Shown: positions 1 to 9,062, numbered from the stretch's first letter. The stretch is DNA of 37,599 nucleotides from an uncultured SAR86 cluster bacterium (GCA_902541365.1 CACBQK010000001.1:1-37599); one strand, 5' to 3'. Numbers and translations are program-made. The notes: a model not told the origin generated them from the letters alone.

Positions 1-213
1 CAAGCAGTTGCATCTGGAGGTACTTCAATTGGATTGAAAGGTGCAAAACTAGCAGCAAAAGTTCTCACGAATTCTGCAAAAGACATCTTTTTAGATCCAA
101 AAATTATAGAAGACTCGAAAAAAGAGTTAATAGTCAAGCGAGGTAAAGATTTTTCTTATTATCCTCTGCTTGGTGACAGAAGTCCTCCTTTGGAATATCG
201 ATTAAATAAGTAG
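1..213 (+). CDS. AbgB-like p-aminobenzoyl-glutamate hydrolase, C-terminal end (partial)
   Basis: The open frame enters from the left edge of the window and ends at TAG 211-213, leaving 70 residues. The piece TSIGLKGAKLAAKV, followed by a stretch ending in SPPLEYRLNK, resembles the C-terminus of M20-family amidohydrolases of the AbgB type (p-aminobenzoyl-glutamate hydrolase subunit B), in which TSIGHKG-like and P-P-L motifs close the protein. The family cleaves p-aminobenzoyl-glutamate, a folate breakdown product, to p-aminobenzoate and glutamate. The metal-binding catalytic core lies outside the window, so neither activity nor exact subfamily can be checked. It is followed after 95 bases by a TonB-dependent receptor that has its own promoter, and further on by gamma-glutamyltranspeptidase, another glutamate-releasing enzyme. 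Confidence 0.7.
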   Translation, partial: QAVASGGTSIGLKGAKLAAKVLTNSAKDIFLDPKIIEDSKKELIVKRGKDFSYYPLLGDRSPPLEYRLNK

Positions 214-244
214 TTCAAGAGACACTTTAATAGATACATCTTAT

Positions 245-273
245 TTGATTTAAGTCCAGTTTTAAGTTATAAA
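245..273 (+). promoter_or_regulatory. sigma70-type promoter for the TonB-dependent receptor
   Basis: TTGATT (245-250) and TATAAA (268-273) are separated by exactly 17 bases. This puts the transcription start near 280 and gives a leader of about 29 bases ending in the GGGGGA ribosome-binding site of the receptor gene. The same -35 hexamer with the same 17-base spacer occurs before tRNA-Pro on the other strand. This is a visual match only. Confidence 0.55.
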
Positions 274-308
274 TTAGTAGATTTTCAAATAAATTAATGG
301 GGGAAAAT

Positions 309-3300
309 ATGAAGTTACTTAAACTTTTTTCAATTTTATTATTATTACCTATTACACTTCTTTTTGCTCAAGAGGAATCTGATGTAGAAGAGGTTGTAGT
401 AGTTGGGTCACAAATTAAAGGTGCAAAAATAACTGGAGCTTTGCCAGTAACTGTTATAACCGCAGAGGATATTGAAAGTTTAGCAGTTGAATCTGGTGAA
501 GAACTTTTTGCAGATCTAGCTGAAAATGGAAGTAATAACTTTAACCAAACAGACTTTAGTGGAGGATACAATGCCTCTAGAGGTGATGTTGGATCGTTAG
601 ATTTAAGAAATATTGGAACAGGTAATACTGTTACTCTTCTTAATGGAAGAAGATTAGTGCAATCACCTGGATATGCAACAGAGTGGGTTGGTGGAAGTTT
701 TGTACCTGTTTCTAGCGTTAACTCAAATACAATACCGGTTTATGGGGCAGAAAGAGTTGAGATCCTTCGTGATGGAGCTTCTGCAATCTATGGAGCTGAT
801 GCTGTTGCCGGGGTTATAAACACTGTTCTCAAGGATGACTTTGACGGTCTCACAATGAGAGTGAGACAAAATTGGTATGACAGCTTTGATGCAAAAGACA
901 ACAAAGTTAGTATTCAATGGGGTAGAACTATGGCTGACGGTTCAAATCTATCAATTTATTTCGACAGATACGATAGAGAGAGAATTAGAGGTATTGAGGA
1001 CCCAAAATGGTCTGATGGAGATCTAAGAAGATTATTGCCTAGTCCTGATGAAGGTGGACTTGGAGCTTTTAATGATACTACTTGGAGAAATGCTAGTGCT
1101 AGTTCAGTCTGGGCTCAATTCTATGAAGGAAGTAATATTTTTACAATTTACAGACCGGATGATTCCAATTGTTTAAGTAACTCATCAAGTAATCTTTATA
1201 ATATTCCTGGCTTAGATCATATGTGTTTATATGACTCCAGTTCTATAAGGGCAGCAAGTAGAGCAAGTTATGGTCAAACATATGATAAGAGAGGCCCATT
1301 GTTGAGAAATAATTTAGTAATGTTTTATAACACTACTCTCGATAGCGGCATAGAGGCATACAGTGAGGTAAGTTATTATAAATCAACTGCTAACAAGCAA
1401 CTTTATGGAGGTGCGCCTCTTGGAATGGGGTCTTCCTCAAAAAATGGTGGAAACACTCAACCGATTCTTGTTCCATCAACTAACTATTGGCTCAATCAAC
1501 TCCAAAGACCCAATGGGGACCTTTTTGTAGACAAGGAAGGAGACCACCTTTGGTTTAGGTATTTCAGATTTAATACTCCAAGAAGTTGGGACTCAACTAG
1601 AGAAACTTGGAGAATAGTTCAAGGTTTCAGAGGAACTTATGGTGATTGGGATTGGGATGCTGGTCTGGTTGCGTCAGAAGCAAGTTCTGAGATGGATAAC
1701 CATGGAAGACAAAGTATGACATTGCTTAATGCGGCTTTAGCAGATTCAACACCTAATGCCTACAATCCATTCAATGCTGGTCTTAACAGCAATGAGGAGC
1801 CATTTACAATAAGTATATTTAGGAATAATAATACTGACCTTTATATGGCTGACTTTAAAATGTCTAATCCATCTCTCTATTCAATGCCTGCTGGTGATTT
1901 AGCTGTATTGGTTGGAGCAGAGGTTAGAGCAGAATCTATGGAAGATTTAAGAGATCCTAGAATCAATGGAACAATTGCTTATTCTACTCCTCCAGAGGCA
2001 GCTAATCAGTCAACCTTCCCATATATTTCTGATGTTGTGAATAGTAGTCCATCTCCGAATACAACCGGAGACAGAGTGGTGGCTTCTCTGTTTGCAGAGG
2101 CACAAGTTCCTCTTCTGGAAAGCCTAGATGCTCAAATCGCTGTAAGGGTTGAAAATGCAGATGACTATGGAACGAATACTGTTGGAAAAGTTGCTCTTGG
2201 TTATGCGCCTACAAGTTGGTTCAAACTTAGAACATCAAATTCAACATCGTTTAGAGCGCCAAACTTGATTACAGTTAACGAGGGTTTAGTTGTTAGAAAC
2301 AACTCCCAAGAGGATCCTTTATATACCAAAGCAATTGGTGAGAATTATGAAAACTACTCTATTCAGAGAGTTGCAAAAGGTAACGATGCTTTAGAAGGTG
2401 AGGAGTCTACAAATGCCTCCATTGGCTTGGTTCTTACACCTGGAGATAACTGGATTATTACAATTGATAAATGGCAGATCGAACAGGAAAGTGTTGTAGG
2501 ATTGTTTGGTGAAAGAAATCACATGCTTTTAGATACTCTGATTAGAGTTAATGGAGGACCAAACGAATGTGTCGGTAATCCATTTGTTATAAGAAGTGAT
2601 TTTATACCTGACAGTGATCCAGAATCACCAACATATAACGCAACTTGGGATCCAAATCTTTGTTTAGCTGGAACTGTTCAAAGAGTTGAAGATGTTTATG
2701 TTAATTTAGACGATAGAACTCTTGAAGGAACTGACTATGCCATAGAATATTCTATGGATACAGATTATGGATCTTTTTCTGCAAAGTTCATGAGTGTTCA
2801 ATTTGATTCTTTTGAACAAGATGCTGGAGCGCTAACACAGCAGTTATTTGATGCTGCTGGTGCTGGAGGAGCTCTTGAGGGCCTCATTTCTCCATCCGGC
2901 TTTGGTGATCTTCTTGGAACTTATGACAGAAGAGCATACCCAGAGTATAAAGATTCTATGAGAATTTCTTGGAATCACAATGGTTGGAGTGCATTTCTTT
3001 CAGGAACTGAAATAGCTAGCTTCAGAGAAATTGCTGTTACTAATAATGCAAAAGACTCATCAGGTAACTATGTATGCTCTGGTACAACATCATATTCTGG
3101 TGGAAACTGTGGAGAAAATTGGTTAGTTGAATCAATGATGACTCTTAATTTTACTCTTGGATATAAATTCAAGAATGGTCTAAGAGTTAGAGGTCAAATC
3201 AGAAACCTAGAAGATACTCGAGCACCTTTAGCTGATGAGTATACATGGGGTTTCGTTGGAGACGTTCATAGTGACTACGGAAGAAGTTATGCTATAGAGT

Positions 3301-3317
3301 TTTATCAAAAATTCTAA
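309..3317 (+). CDS. TonB-dependent outer-membrane receptor
   Basis: This is a 1002-residue outer-membrane receptor that would import a substrate using energy from TonB/ExbBD. I chose ATG 309 over ATG 297 because GGGGGA (299-304) sits just ahead of 309 as a ribosome-binding site, and because the protein then starts with a clean signal peptide (MKLLKLFSILLLLPITLLFA). The mature protein opens with the EEVVVVGSQI segment typical of this family, followed by a plug domain (roughly residues 40-170, with LNGRRL and VERVEILRDGASAIYGADAVAGVIN-type signatures) and a long beta-barrel ending in phenylalanine (FYQKF). Six cysteines fall in three close pairs in the barrel region (about 287/306, 754/785, 922/934), suggesting disulphides in outer loops. 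The substrate cannot be read from sequence. The nearby AbgB-like hydrolase, DASS symporter and gamma-glutamyltranspeptidase hint at peptide- or glutamyl-type compounds, which is inference. Confidence 0.93.
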   Translation: MKLLKLFSILLLLPITLLFAQEESDVEEVVVVGSQIKGAKITGALPVTVITAEDIESLAVESGEELFADLAENGSNNFNQTDFSGGYNASRGDVGSLDLRNIGTGNTVTLLNGRRLVQSPGYATEWVGGSFVPVSSVNSNTIPVYGAERVEILRDGASAIYGADAVAGVINTVLKDDFDGLTMRVRQNWYDSFDAKDNKVSIQWGRTMADGSNLSIYFDRYDRERIRGIEDPKWSDGDLRRLLPSPDEGGLGAFNDTTWRNASASSVWAQFYEGSNIFTIYRPDDSNCLSNSSSNLYNIPGLDHMCLYDSSSIRAASRASYGQTYDKRGPLLRNNLVMFYNTTLDSGIEAYSEVSYYKSTANKQLYGGAPLGMGSSSKNGGNTQPILVPSTNYWLNQLQRPNGDLFVDKEGDHLWFRYFRFNTPRSWDSTRETWRIVQGFRGTYGDWDWDAGLVASEASSEMDNHGRQSMTLLNAALADSTPNAYNPFNAGLNSNEEPFTISIFRNNNTDLYMADFKMSNPSLYSMPAGDLAVLVGAEVRAESMEDLRDPRINGTIAYSTPPEAANQSTFPYISDVVNSSPSPNTTGDRVVASLFAEAQVPLLESLDAQIAVRVENADDYGTNTVGKVALGYAPTSWFKLRTSNSTSFRAPNLITVNEGLVVRNNSQEDPLYTKAIGENYENYSIQRVAKGNDALEGEESTNASIGLVLTPGDNWIITIDKWQIEQESVVGLFGERNHMLLDTLIRVNGGPNECVGNPFVIRSDFIPDSDPESPTYNATWDPNLCLAGTVQRVEDVYVNLDDRTLEGTDYAIEYSMDTDYGSFSAKFMSVQFDSFEQDAGALTQQLFDAAGAGGALEGLISPSGFGDLLGTYDRRAYPEYKDSMRISWNHNGWSAFLSGTEIASFREIAVTNNAKDSSGNYVCSGTTSYSGGNCGENWLVESMMTLNFTLGYKFKNGLRVRGQIRNLEDTRAPLADEYTWGFVGDVHSDYGRSYAIEFYQKF

Positions 3318-3333
3318 AAACTCATTAATTATT

Positions 3334-3361
3334 AAAAGGGAGCTTTATGCTCCCTTTTTTT
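3334..3361 (+). terminator. rho-independent terminator after the TonB-dependent receptor
   Basis: GGGAGC (3338-3343), loop TTTAT, then GCTCCC (3349-3354), followed by seven T (3355-3361). The preceding AAAA can pair with the first Ts. It ends only 16 bases before the next start codon, so the next gene needs its own promoter inside or just after this hairpin. Confidence 0.9.
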
Positions 3362-3365
3362 ATCC

Positions 3366-3371
3366 TATAAT
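3366..3371 (+). promoter_or_regulatory. -10 box of a probably leaderless promoter for the DASS symporter
   Basis: A perfect TATAAT ends six bases before ATG 3378, so a start seven bases after the box falls on the A of the start codon. No ribosome-binding site fits in the gap. The -35 region (CTTTAT at 3343-3348) is poor and lies inside the upstream terminator hairpin. Confidence 0.5.
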
Positions 3372-3377
3372 TAATTT

Positions 3378-4808
3378 ATGGCTTTAAGAAAAAGAGGGTT
3401 TTGGATAGGAGTATTTCTTTTTACTGCGATAATCATATTGCCCTCACCTTCAGGTTTAACTGAAAGTGCTTGGTTAGTTGCTGCTGTTGCAGTTTTAATG
3501 GTTACTTGGTGGGCAACAGAAGCCATACCAATACCTGTAACTTCATTATTGCCTTTAGCGCTGTTTCCGATTCTTGGTATTACCTCAATAGAAACAGCTG
3601 CACTACCATATGCCAATAAAAATATTTATCTCTTTTTGGGTGGTTTCCTAATTGCACTAGCAATTGAAAGATCTGGTCTCCACAAGCGCCTTGCATTAAT
3701 TATGATTAAAAGACTTGGGTCAGATGGACCTAAACTTATTGGTGGCTTCATGCTTGTTTCAGCTTTAATTAGCATGTGGGTGATGAATACATCAACCACA
3801 CTGATGTTATTACCAATTGGTCTAGCAATATGTTCGGTTGTAGCAAAAACTGTTCCAAATATGTCTGAAAAAGATAGAGGTAATTTTGATAAAGCTCTTT
3901 TGTTATCTATTGCATATGCTGCAACCATTGGAGGAATGTCTACACTTGTAGGTACTGCTCCAAATATTGTTTTTAGCTCTTTTATGCAAGAAGTTTATGG
4001 TTTGGAGATTTCTATGTTTGATTGGATGAAGTTAGGCGTTCCAGTTTCAATTTGCATGCTTACATTAGCATGGTTAATTCTTACAAAAGTCGTATATCCC
4101 GTAAATTTTGCTTCATCGGATGAAACAAAGAACACTCTTTCAAAAATGTTGACAGATATGGGTCCCATGTCTAAGGACGAATTTAGAGTTGGGATTGTCT
4201 TCTTCATCGCAGCAGGTTTGTGGATGTTTAGAAGTCTTATTGATAACTACGTAATCGGGCTTACAGATGCCGGTATTGCAATTCTCGTAGCAATTGCATT
4301 ATTCATAATTCCTTCTAGTGGAAGGAATGGAGAATTACTCTCATGGGAACAATCAAGTAAACTTCCATGGGGATTATTACTCCTCTTTGGTGGAGGTTTA
4401 TCGCTTGGTGTTCAGATTAATGATACTGGTCTTGGTTTGTGGATTGGTCAAAGCCTTGTTAGTCTTAAAACAGTTCCGTTAATAATTCTCGTTATGGCTG
4501 TAGCTGCACTAATAATATTTTTAACAGAAGTTACAAGTAATGTTGCAACAACCTCAACTTTCTTACCAGTTTTTGGAGCAGTCGCAGTTGCTGTTGGTGT
4601 TGCACCTGAAGTCTTAACTGTTCCTGTTGTACTTGCAGCAAGCTGTGCGTTCATGTTGCCAGTAGCAACACCTCCAAATGCAATTGTATATGGGGCTAAT
4701 AAATTTAAGATCATTGATATGATGCGTGCCGGATTTTTAATTAACATAGCCGGTATTTTTGTAGTGACAGTTTTTGCATATTACTTTGCGAAAGTTATTT
4801 TCGGATGA
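3378..4808 (+). CDS. DASS (SLC13) family sodium/anion symporter
   Basis: This 476-residue inner-membrane protein has about a dozen hydrophobic segments and belongs to the divalent anion:Na+ symporter (DASS/SLC13) family, which takes up C4-dicarboxylates, citrate or sulfate with sodium. Family signatures are present in order: TEAIPIPVTSLLPLALFP, the first substrate/sodium motif NTSTTLMLLPIG, the helix-break motif TLVGTAPN, and the pseudo-symmetric second half with TEVTSNVATTSTFLPV and PVATPPNAIVYG. Both S/T-N-T-type clamp motifs are intact, so it should be functional. The exact substrate cannot be assigned; a dicarboxylate such as succinate, aspartate or glutamate is plausible. Its stop overlaps the start of gamma-glutamyltranspeptidase (ATGA at 4805-4808), so the two are probably translated together. 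Confidence 0.92.
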   Translation: MALRKRGFWIGVFLFTAIIILPSPSGLTESAWLVAAVAVLMVTWWATEAIPIPVTSLLPLALFPILGITSIETAALPYANKNIYLFLGGFLIALAIERSGLHKRLALIMIKRLGSDGPKLIGGFMLVSALISMWVMNTSTTLMLLPIGLAICSVVAKTVPNMSEKDRGNFDKALLLSIAYAATIGGMSTLVGTAPNIVFSSFMQEVYGLEISMFDWMKLGVPVSICMLTLAWLILTKVVYPVNFASSDETKNTLSKMLTDMGPMSKDEFRVGIVFFIAAGLWMFRSLIDNYVIGLTDAGIAILVAIALFIIPSSGRNGELLSWEQSSKLPWGLLLLFGGGLSLGVQINDTGLGLWIGQSLVSLKTVPLIILVMAVAALIIFLTEVTSNVATTSTFLPVFGAVAVAVGVAPEVLTVPVVLAASCAFMLPVATPPNAIVYGANKFKIIDMMRAGFLINIAGIFVVTVFAYYFAKVIFG

Positions 4809-6532
4809 GATTTTTAAAAATAGCTTTTTTTCTTTTTCTTTTTCAGGCACACGATGCTCAGCTTGATGCATATCTAGACTATAAATCACCCTTCCATCCG
4901 ACAATTTCTGAAAATGGGATGGTGGTCTCTCAAAATCTTGAATCTTCAGAAATTGGAACTATGATATTGGAATCAGGAGGTAATGCAGTAGATGCTGCAG
5001 TAGCTGTTGGATTCTCATTAACCACAACTCTTCCAAGAGCAGGAAATATTGGTGGTGGCGGTTTTATGTTAGTTTACATAAAAGAAACTCAAGAGTTGTT
5101 TTCAATTGACTATAGAAGTAGATCTTCTTTAAATTCAAATTTAAAAGATTTATTCGGCTCTAAATCACCAGCACAAATTCAAGATGATGACTATGATCTA
5201 ACTAAATATGATTACAAAGCATCAGCAGTTCCTGGAACCGTATATGGTCTCTTAGAAGCTCATGAAAGATTTGGAGATTTGCCTCTTGAAAAAGTTTTGC
5301 AGCCGGTTATCGATCAAGCAAGAAATGGAATTATTGTTTCCTATGACTTACATAATGCAATTGATAGCTCCTATCAGCTAAAGAAAGACACTGAATCACG
5401 AAAGATTTATTTTCAAAACAATAAACCAGTAGCTATTGGCTCATTAATGAAAAGACCTGATTTAGCTAAAACTTTTGAAGCAATATCCAAAGATGGTAAA
5501 GATGGATTTTATGATGGGTGGGTCGCTGAAAAAATTCAATCCTCTATGAAGGATAATGGCGGTTTTATAGATAGCAATGATCTAAAGCAATATAGCTCAA
5601 AGTTTAGAGATCCAATTGGAGTGAATTACCGTGGATATAGTGTATATACTCAAGGGCCTCCATCAGGAGGAGGAATAACATTTCTAACTGCTTTAAATGT
5701 ACTCAGCTATTATAATCTTGGTAAATATAGAAAAGATTCATCTCTAACCTATCACCTTCTGGCTGAGGCATTAAGAAGAGGACATAATAATAGATCTCAT
5801 CATGTGGGAGATCCAGACTATTATGATGTGCCTACTGAAGGGCTTATATCACAAGGCAGAGCTAAATTATTAGCTAAGAATATTAGTTTTGATAAAGCAT
5901 CAAAGGCATCTTCAATCCAAAAATATAATCACATAGAGGAAAGTAAAGATACCACTCACTATTCTGTTATAGATCGAAATGGAAATGCTGTTTCAAATAC
6001 ATATACATTAGGATATTCATTTGGTTCAGGAGTTACTATTCCAGGAACAGGAATCTTGATGAATAATCAAATGAGAAATTTTGCATATAAGTATGGTGAT
6101 AAAACATCTACAAGCAGAGCTTCAAGCCCAGGAAATAGGTTTGAACCAGGTAAAAGACCAATGAGTACAATGCATCCTATTATGGTATTTAATAAAAAAG
6201 GTGAGTTGTCTTTGATTACTGGATCACCCGGAGGATCTCAAATACCTGCTGCGAATCTAAGAGTGGTAACGGGAGTAATAGATTTTGATTTGCATATAGG
6301 TGATGCAACGATGCTCCCTAGAATACATAAAGATTGGCCTTATGCTGACCTTGATTATGAATCGACAGTTAGTCAGGATAACTTAAATCTTTTAGACAGA
6401 ATTGGTCATCAACTAGAGTTATCAGATACTATCGGCAGCACACAATCAATTCAGATCATTGATGGAATCAATTATGGTTTTGCTGATCTAAGAAGACCTA
6501 ATGCTGGAGTTTCAATAGAAAAGTCTAACTAA
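4805..6532 (+). CDS. ggt: gamma-glutamyltranspeptidase precursor
   Basis: This 575-residue N-terminal-nucleophile hydrolase removes or transfers the gamma-glutamyl group of glutathione and similar compounds in the periplasm. An N-terminal hydrophobic signal segment (residues 1-19) fits export. Family marks are AVDAAVAVGFSLTTT with the GGGGF loop (about 60-87), Arg104 as likely gamma-glutamyl carboxylate ligand, and KDTTHYSVID, in which Thr383 is the expected self-cleavage site and nucleophile of the small subunit. NTYTLGYSFGSG and GSPGG (oxyanion region) follow. Length matches the E. coli enzyme (580). It begins inside the stop of the DASS symporter gene, so released glutamate or its products may be taken up by that symporter (inference). 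The stop codon overlaps the convergent gltX gene by 8 bases with no terminator visible. Confidence 0.95.
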   Translation: MRFLKIAFFLFLFQAHDAQLDAYLDYKSPFHPTISENGMVVSQNLESSEIGTMILESGGNAVDAAVAVGFSLTTTLPRAGNIGGGGFMLVYIKETQELFSIDYRSRSSLNSNLKDLFGSKSPAQIQDDDYDLTKYDYKASAVPGTVYGLLEAHERFGDLPLEKVLQPVIDQARNGIIVSYDLHNAIDSSYQLKKDTESRKIYFQNNKPVAIGSLMKRPDLAKTFEAISKDGKDGFYDGWVAEKIQSSMKDNGGFIDSNDLKQYSSKFRDPIGVNYRGYSVYTQGPPSGGGITFLTALNVLSYYNLGKYRKDSSLTYHLLAEALRRGHNNRSHHVGDPDYYDVPTEGLISQGRAKLLAKNISFDKASKASSIQKYNHIEESKDTTHYSVIDRNGNAVSNTYTLGYSFGSGVTIPGTGILMNNQMRNFAYKYGDKTSTSRASSPGNRFEPGKRPMSTMHPIMVFNKKGELSLITGSPGGSQIPAANLRVVTGVIDFDLHIGDATMLPRIHKDWPYADLDYESTVSQDNLNLLDRIGHQLELSDTIGSTQSIQIIDGINYGFADLRRPNAGVSIEKSN

Positions 6533-7904
6533 TAAAGTCTATTGCTTTCTGTATCCTTTCTAATGACTTTTCTTTACCAAATAGCTCTAACGTTAACCCA
6601 AGAGATGGCGAGACAGTAGAGCCAACAAGAGCTATTCTCATTGGTTGATTAACTTTAGGAATAGGAAGATTGAAATAATCTCTAACTTTTATTAATGCCA
6701 TATCGAGTTCTGTTTCATTCCATTCAGTCACTTTTGATAGTACTTGTAATGCAAAGCTAAGTGTATCGAGGGATTCATTAAGAAACTTTTTAACACCCTT
6801 CTCGTCATAACCATCTAGTTCAAAAAAGAATGGTCTTGTTGCATGAGCTATATCTTTTAAATTTGTTTTTGAAGTTCTCATTGCAAGAAGAATCTGCTTA
6901 TAGTTTAGAAAATCTTCACTGACGCCCTCGTCTTCCATGAATGGTTTGATTACTTCAAAAAAACCATTTTCATCTAGTTTTGCTAATTGCTGAGAACTAA
7001 CCCAGTTAAATCTTTTCTGATCAAAAACCGCTGCAGCTTTTTGAACATTTTCTAGCTTGAATGATTCAATCAATTCATCAATTGAAAAAATTTCATTTTC
7101 AGTTGACCAACCAAGCAATGCTAAGGCATTTATAATTGTTTCTTTCGTAAATCCCATTTCCTTATAGGCATTTAAACTAGTTGCAGCATGCCTTTTGGAA
7201 AGCCTCTTTTTATCTTCACCCAGCACCAAAGGTAAGTGTGCATACTCAAGATCTGGATAGCCAAGTGCTTTCTGGATATGGATTTGTCTTGGTGTGTTAC
7301 TAATATGATCCTCCCCTCGGATCACTGTAGTCACGCCTTGATCAAAATCATCGACAACATTACAAAAATGATATGTTGGAGTACCATCACTTCTCAATAG
7401 AATTAGATCATCTAATTCACTATTGTTAAAAGTTATCTCGCCGCGTATTAAATCATTTACAACCGTTTCTCCTTCAAGTGGCGTTGCTAATCTAAGAACA
7501 GTTTTATCTGATCTTTCAATGCCAAGATTTCTACTTCTTCCATCATACATTGGCTTTTTACCAGCTGCAGCCTGCTGTTCACGCATTTCTTCTAAATCTT
7601 CTGGGGAACAATCGCACCAATAGGCATTTCCTGAATCAATGAGCTTTTCAGCAGCTTTTTGATACTTATCTGATCTTTCCGACTGTCTTATCGGTGTTTT
7701 ATCGGGAGATATACCAAGCCATTCTAATCCAGATATTATGTCTTCTTCATATTCCTTCTTTGATCTTTCTCTGTCAGTATCTTCAACTCTTATTAAAAAC
7801 AAACCTCCAGATTGCTTTGAAAAAACATAATTGAATAAAGCAGTTCTAACTCCTCCAATATGCAGATTGCCTGTAGGGCTTGGCGCAAATCTAGTTACCT
7901 TCAT
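6525..7904 (-). CDS. gltX: glutamate--tRNA ligase
   Basis: This 459-residue class I aminoacyl-tRNA synthetase charges tRNA-Glu in the cytoplasm. The HIGH-type signature is PSPTGNLHIGGVRTALF at residues 9-25 and the KMSKS-type loop is KRLSKRHAA near residue 237. A zinc-site remnant, YWCDCSPEDLEEMR, lies between them as in the proteobacterial enzyme. The C-terminal helical anticodon-binding domain is shorter than average but the total is within the family range (460-490). Its ATG directly abuts the dnaQ stop codon (7905), so it is the last gene of an rnhA-dnaQ-gltX unit. The 3' end overlaps the convergent ggt gene by 8 bases. Confidence 0.97.
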   Translation of the reverse strand: MKVTRFAPSPTGNLHIGGVRTALFNYVFSKQSGGLFLIRVEDTDRERSKKEYEEDIISGLEWLGISPDKTPIRQSERSDKYQKAAEKLIDSGNAYWCDCSPEDLEEMREQQAAAGKKPMYDGRSRNLGIERSDKTVLRLATPLEGETVVNDLIRGEITFNNSELDDLILLRSDGTPTYHFCNVVDDFDQGVTTVIRGEDHISNTPRQIHIQKALGYPDLEYAHLPLVLGEDKKRLSKRHAATSLNAYKEMGFTKETIINALALLGWSTENEIFSIDELIESFKLENVQKAAAVFDQKRFNWVSSQQLAKLDENGFFEVIKPFMEDEGVSEDFLNYKQILLAMRTSKTNLKDIAHATRPFFFELDGYDEKGVKKFLNESLDTLSFALQVLSKVTEWNETELDMALIKVRDYFNLPIPKVNQPMRIALVGSTVSPSLGLTLELFGKEKSLERIQKAIDFIS

Positions 7905-8618
7905 TTAAGAATTCCATAATGTTTTCTTACCAGTCTTTTTCTCAATCTCTTCAAGTCTTTTAGAGTGCAAGAGTTGATCTTCTTCAGAAGTAATAATCTT
8001 AGTAATTTCGAAATCATTTGAAAAATCTCTTGTTTGCTTTTTATTTTCCTCTGTAAGATCAGCCTCAAAGTTATTTGTAAAATTAATTTTACTTTGACCA
8101 CCTGTAAGGTTTGAATAGACATCAGCTAATATATTGGCGTCCAGTAAAGCTCCGTGATAACTTCTATCATAGCCATTGATGTCAAAACGTTTAGAAAGCG
8201 CATCAAGGGAATTTCTCTGTCCTGGAAACTTATTTCTTGCAATTGCAAGTGTGTCTTTAACTTCACAAATCTCAGATATTGATGGATAAGTTGAAGATGC
8301 TATTTTAAATTCAGCATTTAAAAAACCGACATCAAAATCTGCGTTATGAATTACTAATGTTGAGCCATCAATAAATTCTAAAAGATCCTCTGCAATCTCA
8401 GAAAAAAGAGGCTTATCTTGGAGGTCTTCATTAGAAATACCATGAACTTCTTGAGCTTCTTTATCGATTTCTCTCTGTGGATTTATATATACATGAAATG
8501 TTTCGGAGGTTTTTTTTCTACCATTCATTACAACACCTCCTATCTCAATAATTCTATGCCCTTTTTCAACATCTAATCCAGTAGTTTCTGTATCAAGAAC
8601 AATGTGTCTTTTTTCCAT
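7905..8618 (-). CDS. dnaQ: DNA polymerase III epsilon subunit (proofreading exonuclease)
   Basis: This 237-residue DEDDh 3'-5' exonuclease proofreads for the replicative polymerase. Exo I is VLDTETTGLD (Asp9, Glu11), Exo II is IHNADFDVGFL (Asp96), and Exo III is YHGALLDANILADVY (His155, Asp160), so all catalytic residues are present. The C-terminal 50 residues are charged and low in complexity, as in the E. coli tail that binds the alpha subunit. The gene lies one base after rnhA and directly before gltX on the same strand. In E. coli rnhA and dnaQ are neighbours but divergent; here they are co-directional. Confidence 0.96.
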   Translation of the reverse strand: MEKRHIVLDTETTGLDVEKGHRIIEIGGVVMNGRKKTSETFHVYINPQREIDKEAQEVHGISNEDLQDKPLFSEIAEDLLEFIDGSTLVIHNADFDVGFLNAEFKIASSTYPSISEICEVKDTLAIARNKFPGQRNSLDALSKRFDINGYDRSYHGALLDANILADVYSNLTGGQSKINFTNNFEADLTEENKKQTRDFSNDFEITKIITSEEDQLLHSKRLEEIEKKTGKKTLWNS

Positions 8619-8619
8619 T

Positions 8620-9054
8620 TTAAAGTTCGTCTATACCTCTATTTGCAAGCATATCTGCGGTTTCATTGCCTGGATCACCAGAATGACCCTTAACCCAGTT
8701 CCATTTTATATTATGTTCATCTCGAAGTTCATCTAATTCTTTCCAAAGTTCAATATTTTTTACTGGTTTCTTATTTGCACCTCTCCACCCTCTCTTTTTC
8801 CAGTTATGTATCCACTCTTCTATGCCTTGAAGAACATATTTTGAATCTGTGTAAAGAATGATTTTGCAAGGTTCTTTAATTTCTTTTAAAGCCATAATGG
8901 CTGCTGTCAGCTCCATCTTATTATTAGTAGTAGAAATATCTCCTCCATAAAGCTGTTTGCTTGATTCACCATATTTAATAAGCACTCCCCATCCTCCTGG
9001 TCCAGGATTACCTCTGCAAGCCCCATCTGTATAAATAATTACAGTTTTAATCAT
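8620..9054 (-). CDS. rnhA: ribonuclease HI
   Basis: This 144-residue RNase HI cuts RNA in RNA-DNA hybrids. All catalytic residues fall at the E. coli positions: Asp10 ([16 protein letters not shown]), Glu48 (NKMEL), Asp70 (YTDSKYV), His124 (KGHSG) and Asp134 (NETADMLA). The basic handle region ([17 protein letters not shown], about 84-100) is also present. It is first in the rnhA-dnaQ-gltX unit. Its ATG lies only 20 bases from the likely GTG start of the divergent gloB gene, so the promoters of the two genes must overlap each other or the opposite coding region. I see no Shine-Dalgarno sequence. Confidence 0.97.
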   Translation of the reverse strand: MIKTVIIYTDGACRGNPGPGGWGVLIKYGESSKQLYGGDISTTNNKMELTAAIMALKEIKEPCKIILYTDSKYVLQGIEEWIHNWKKRGWRGANKKPVKNIELWKELDELRDEHNIKWNWVKGHSGDPGNETADMLANRGIDEL

Positions 9055-9062
9055 GTTAGTTG

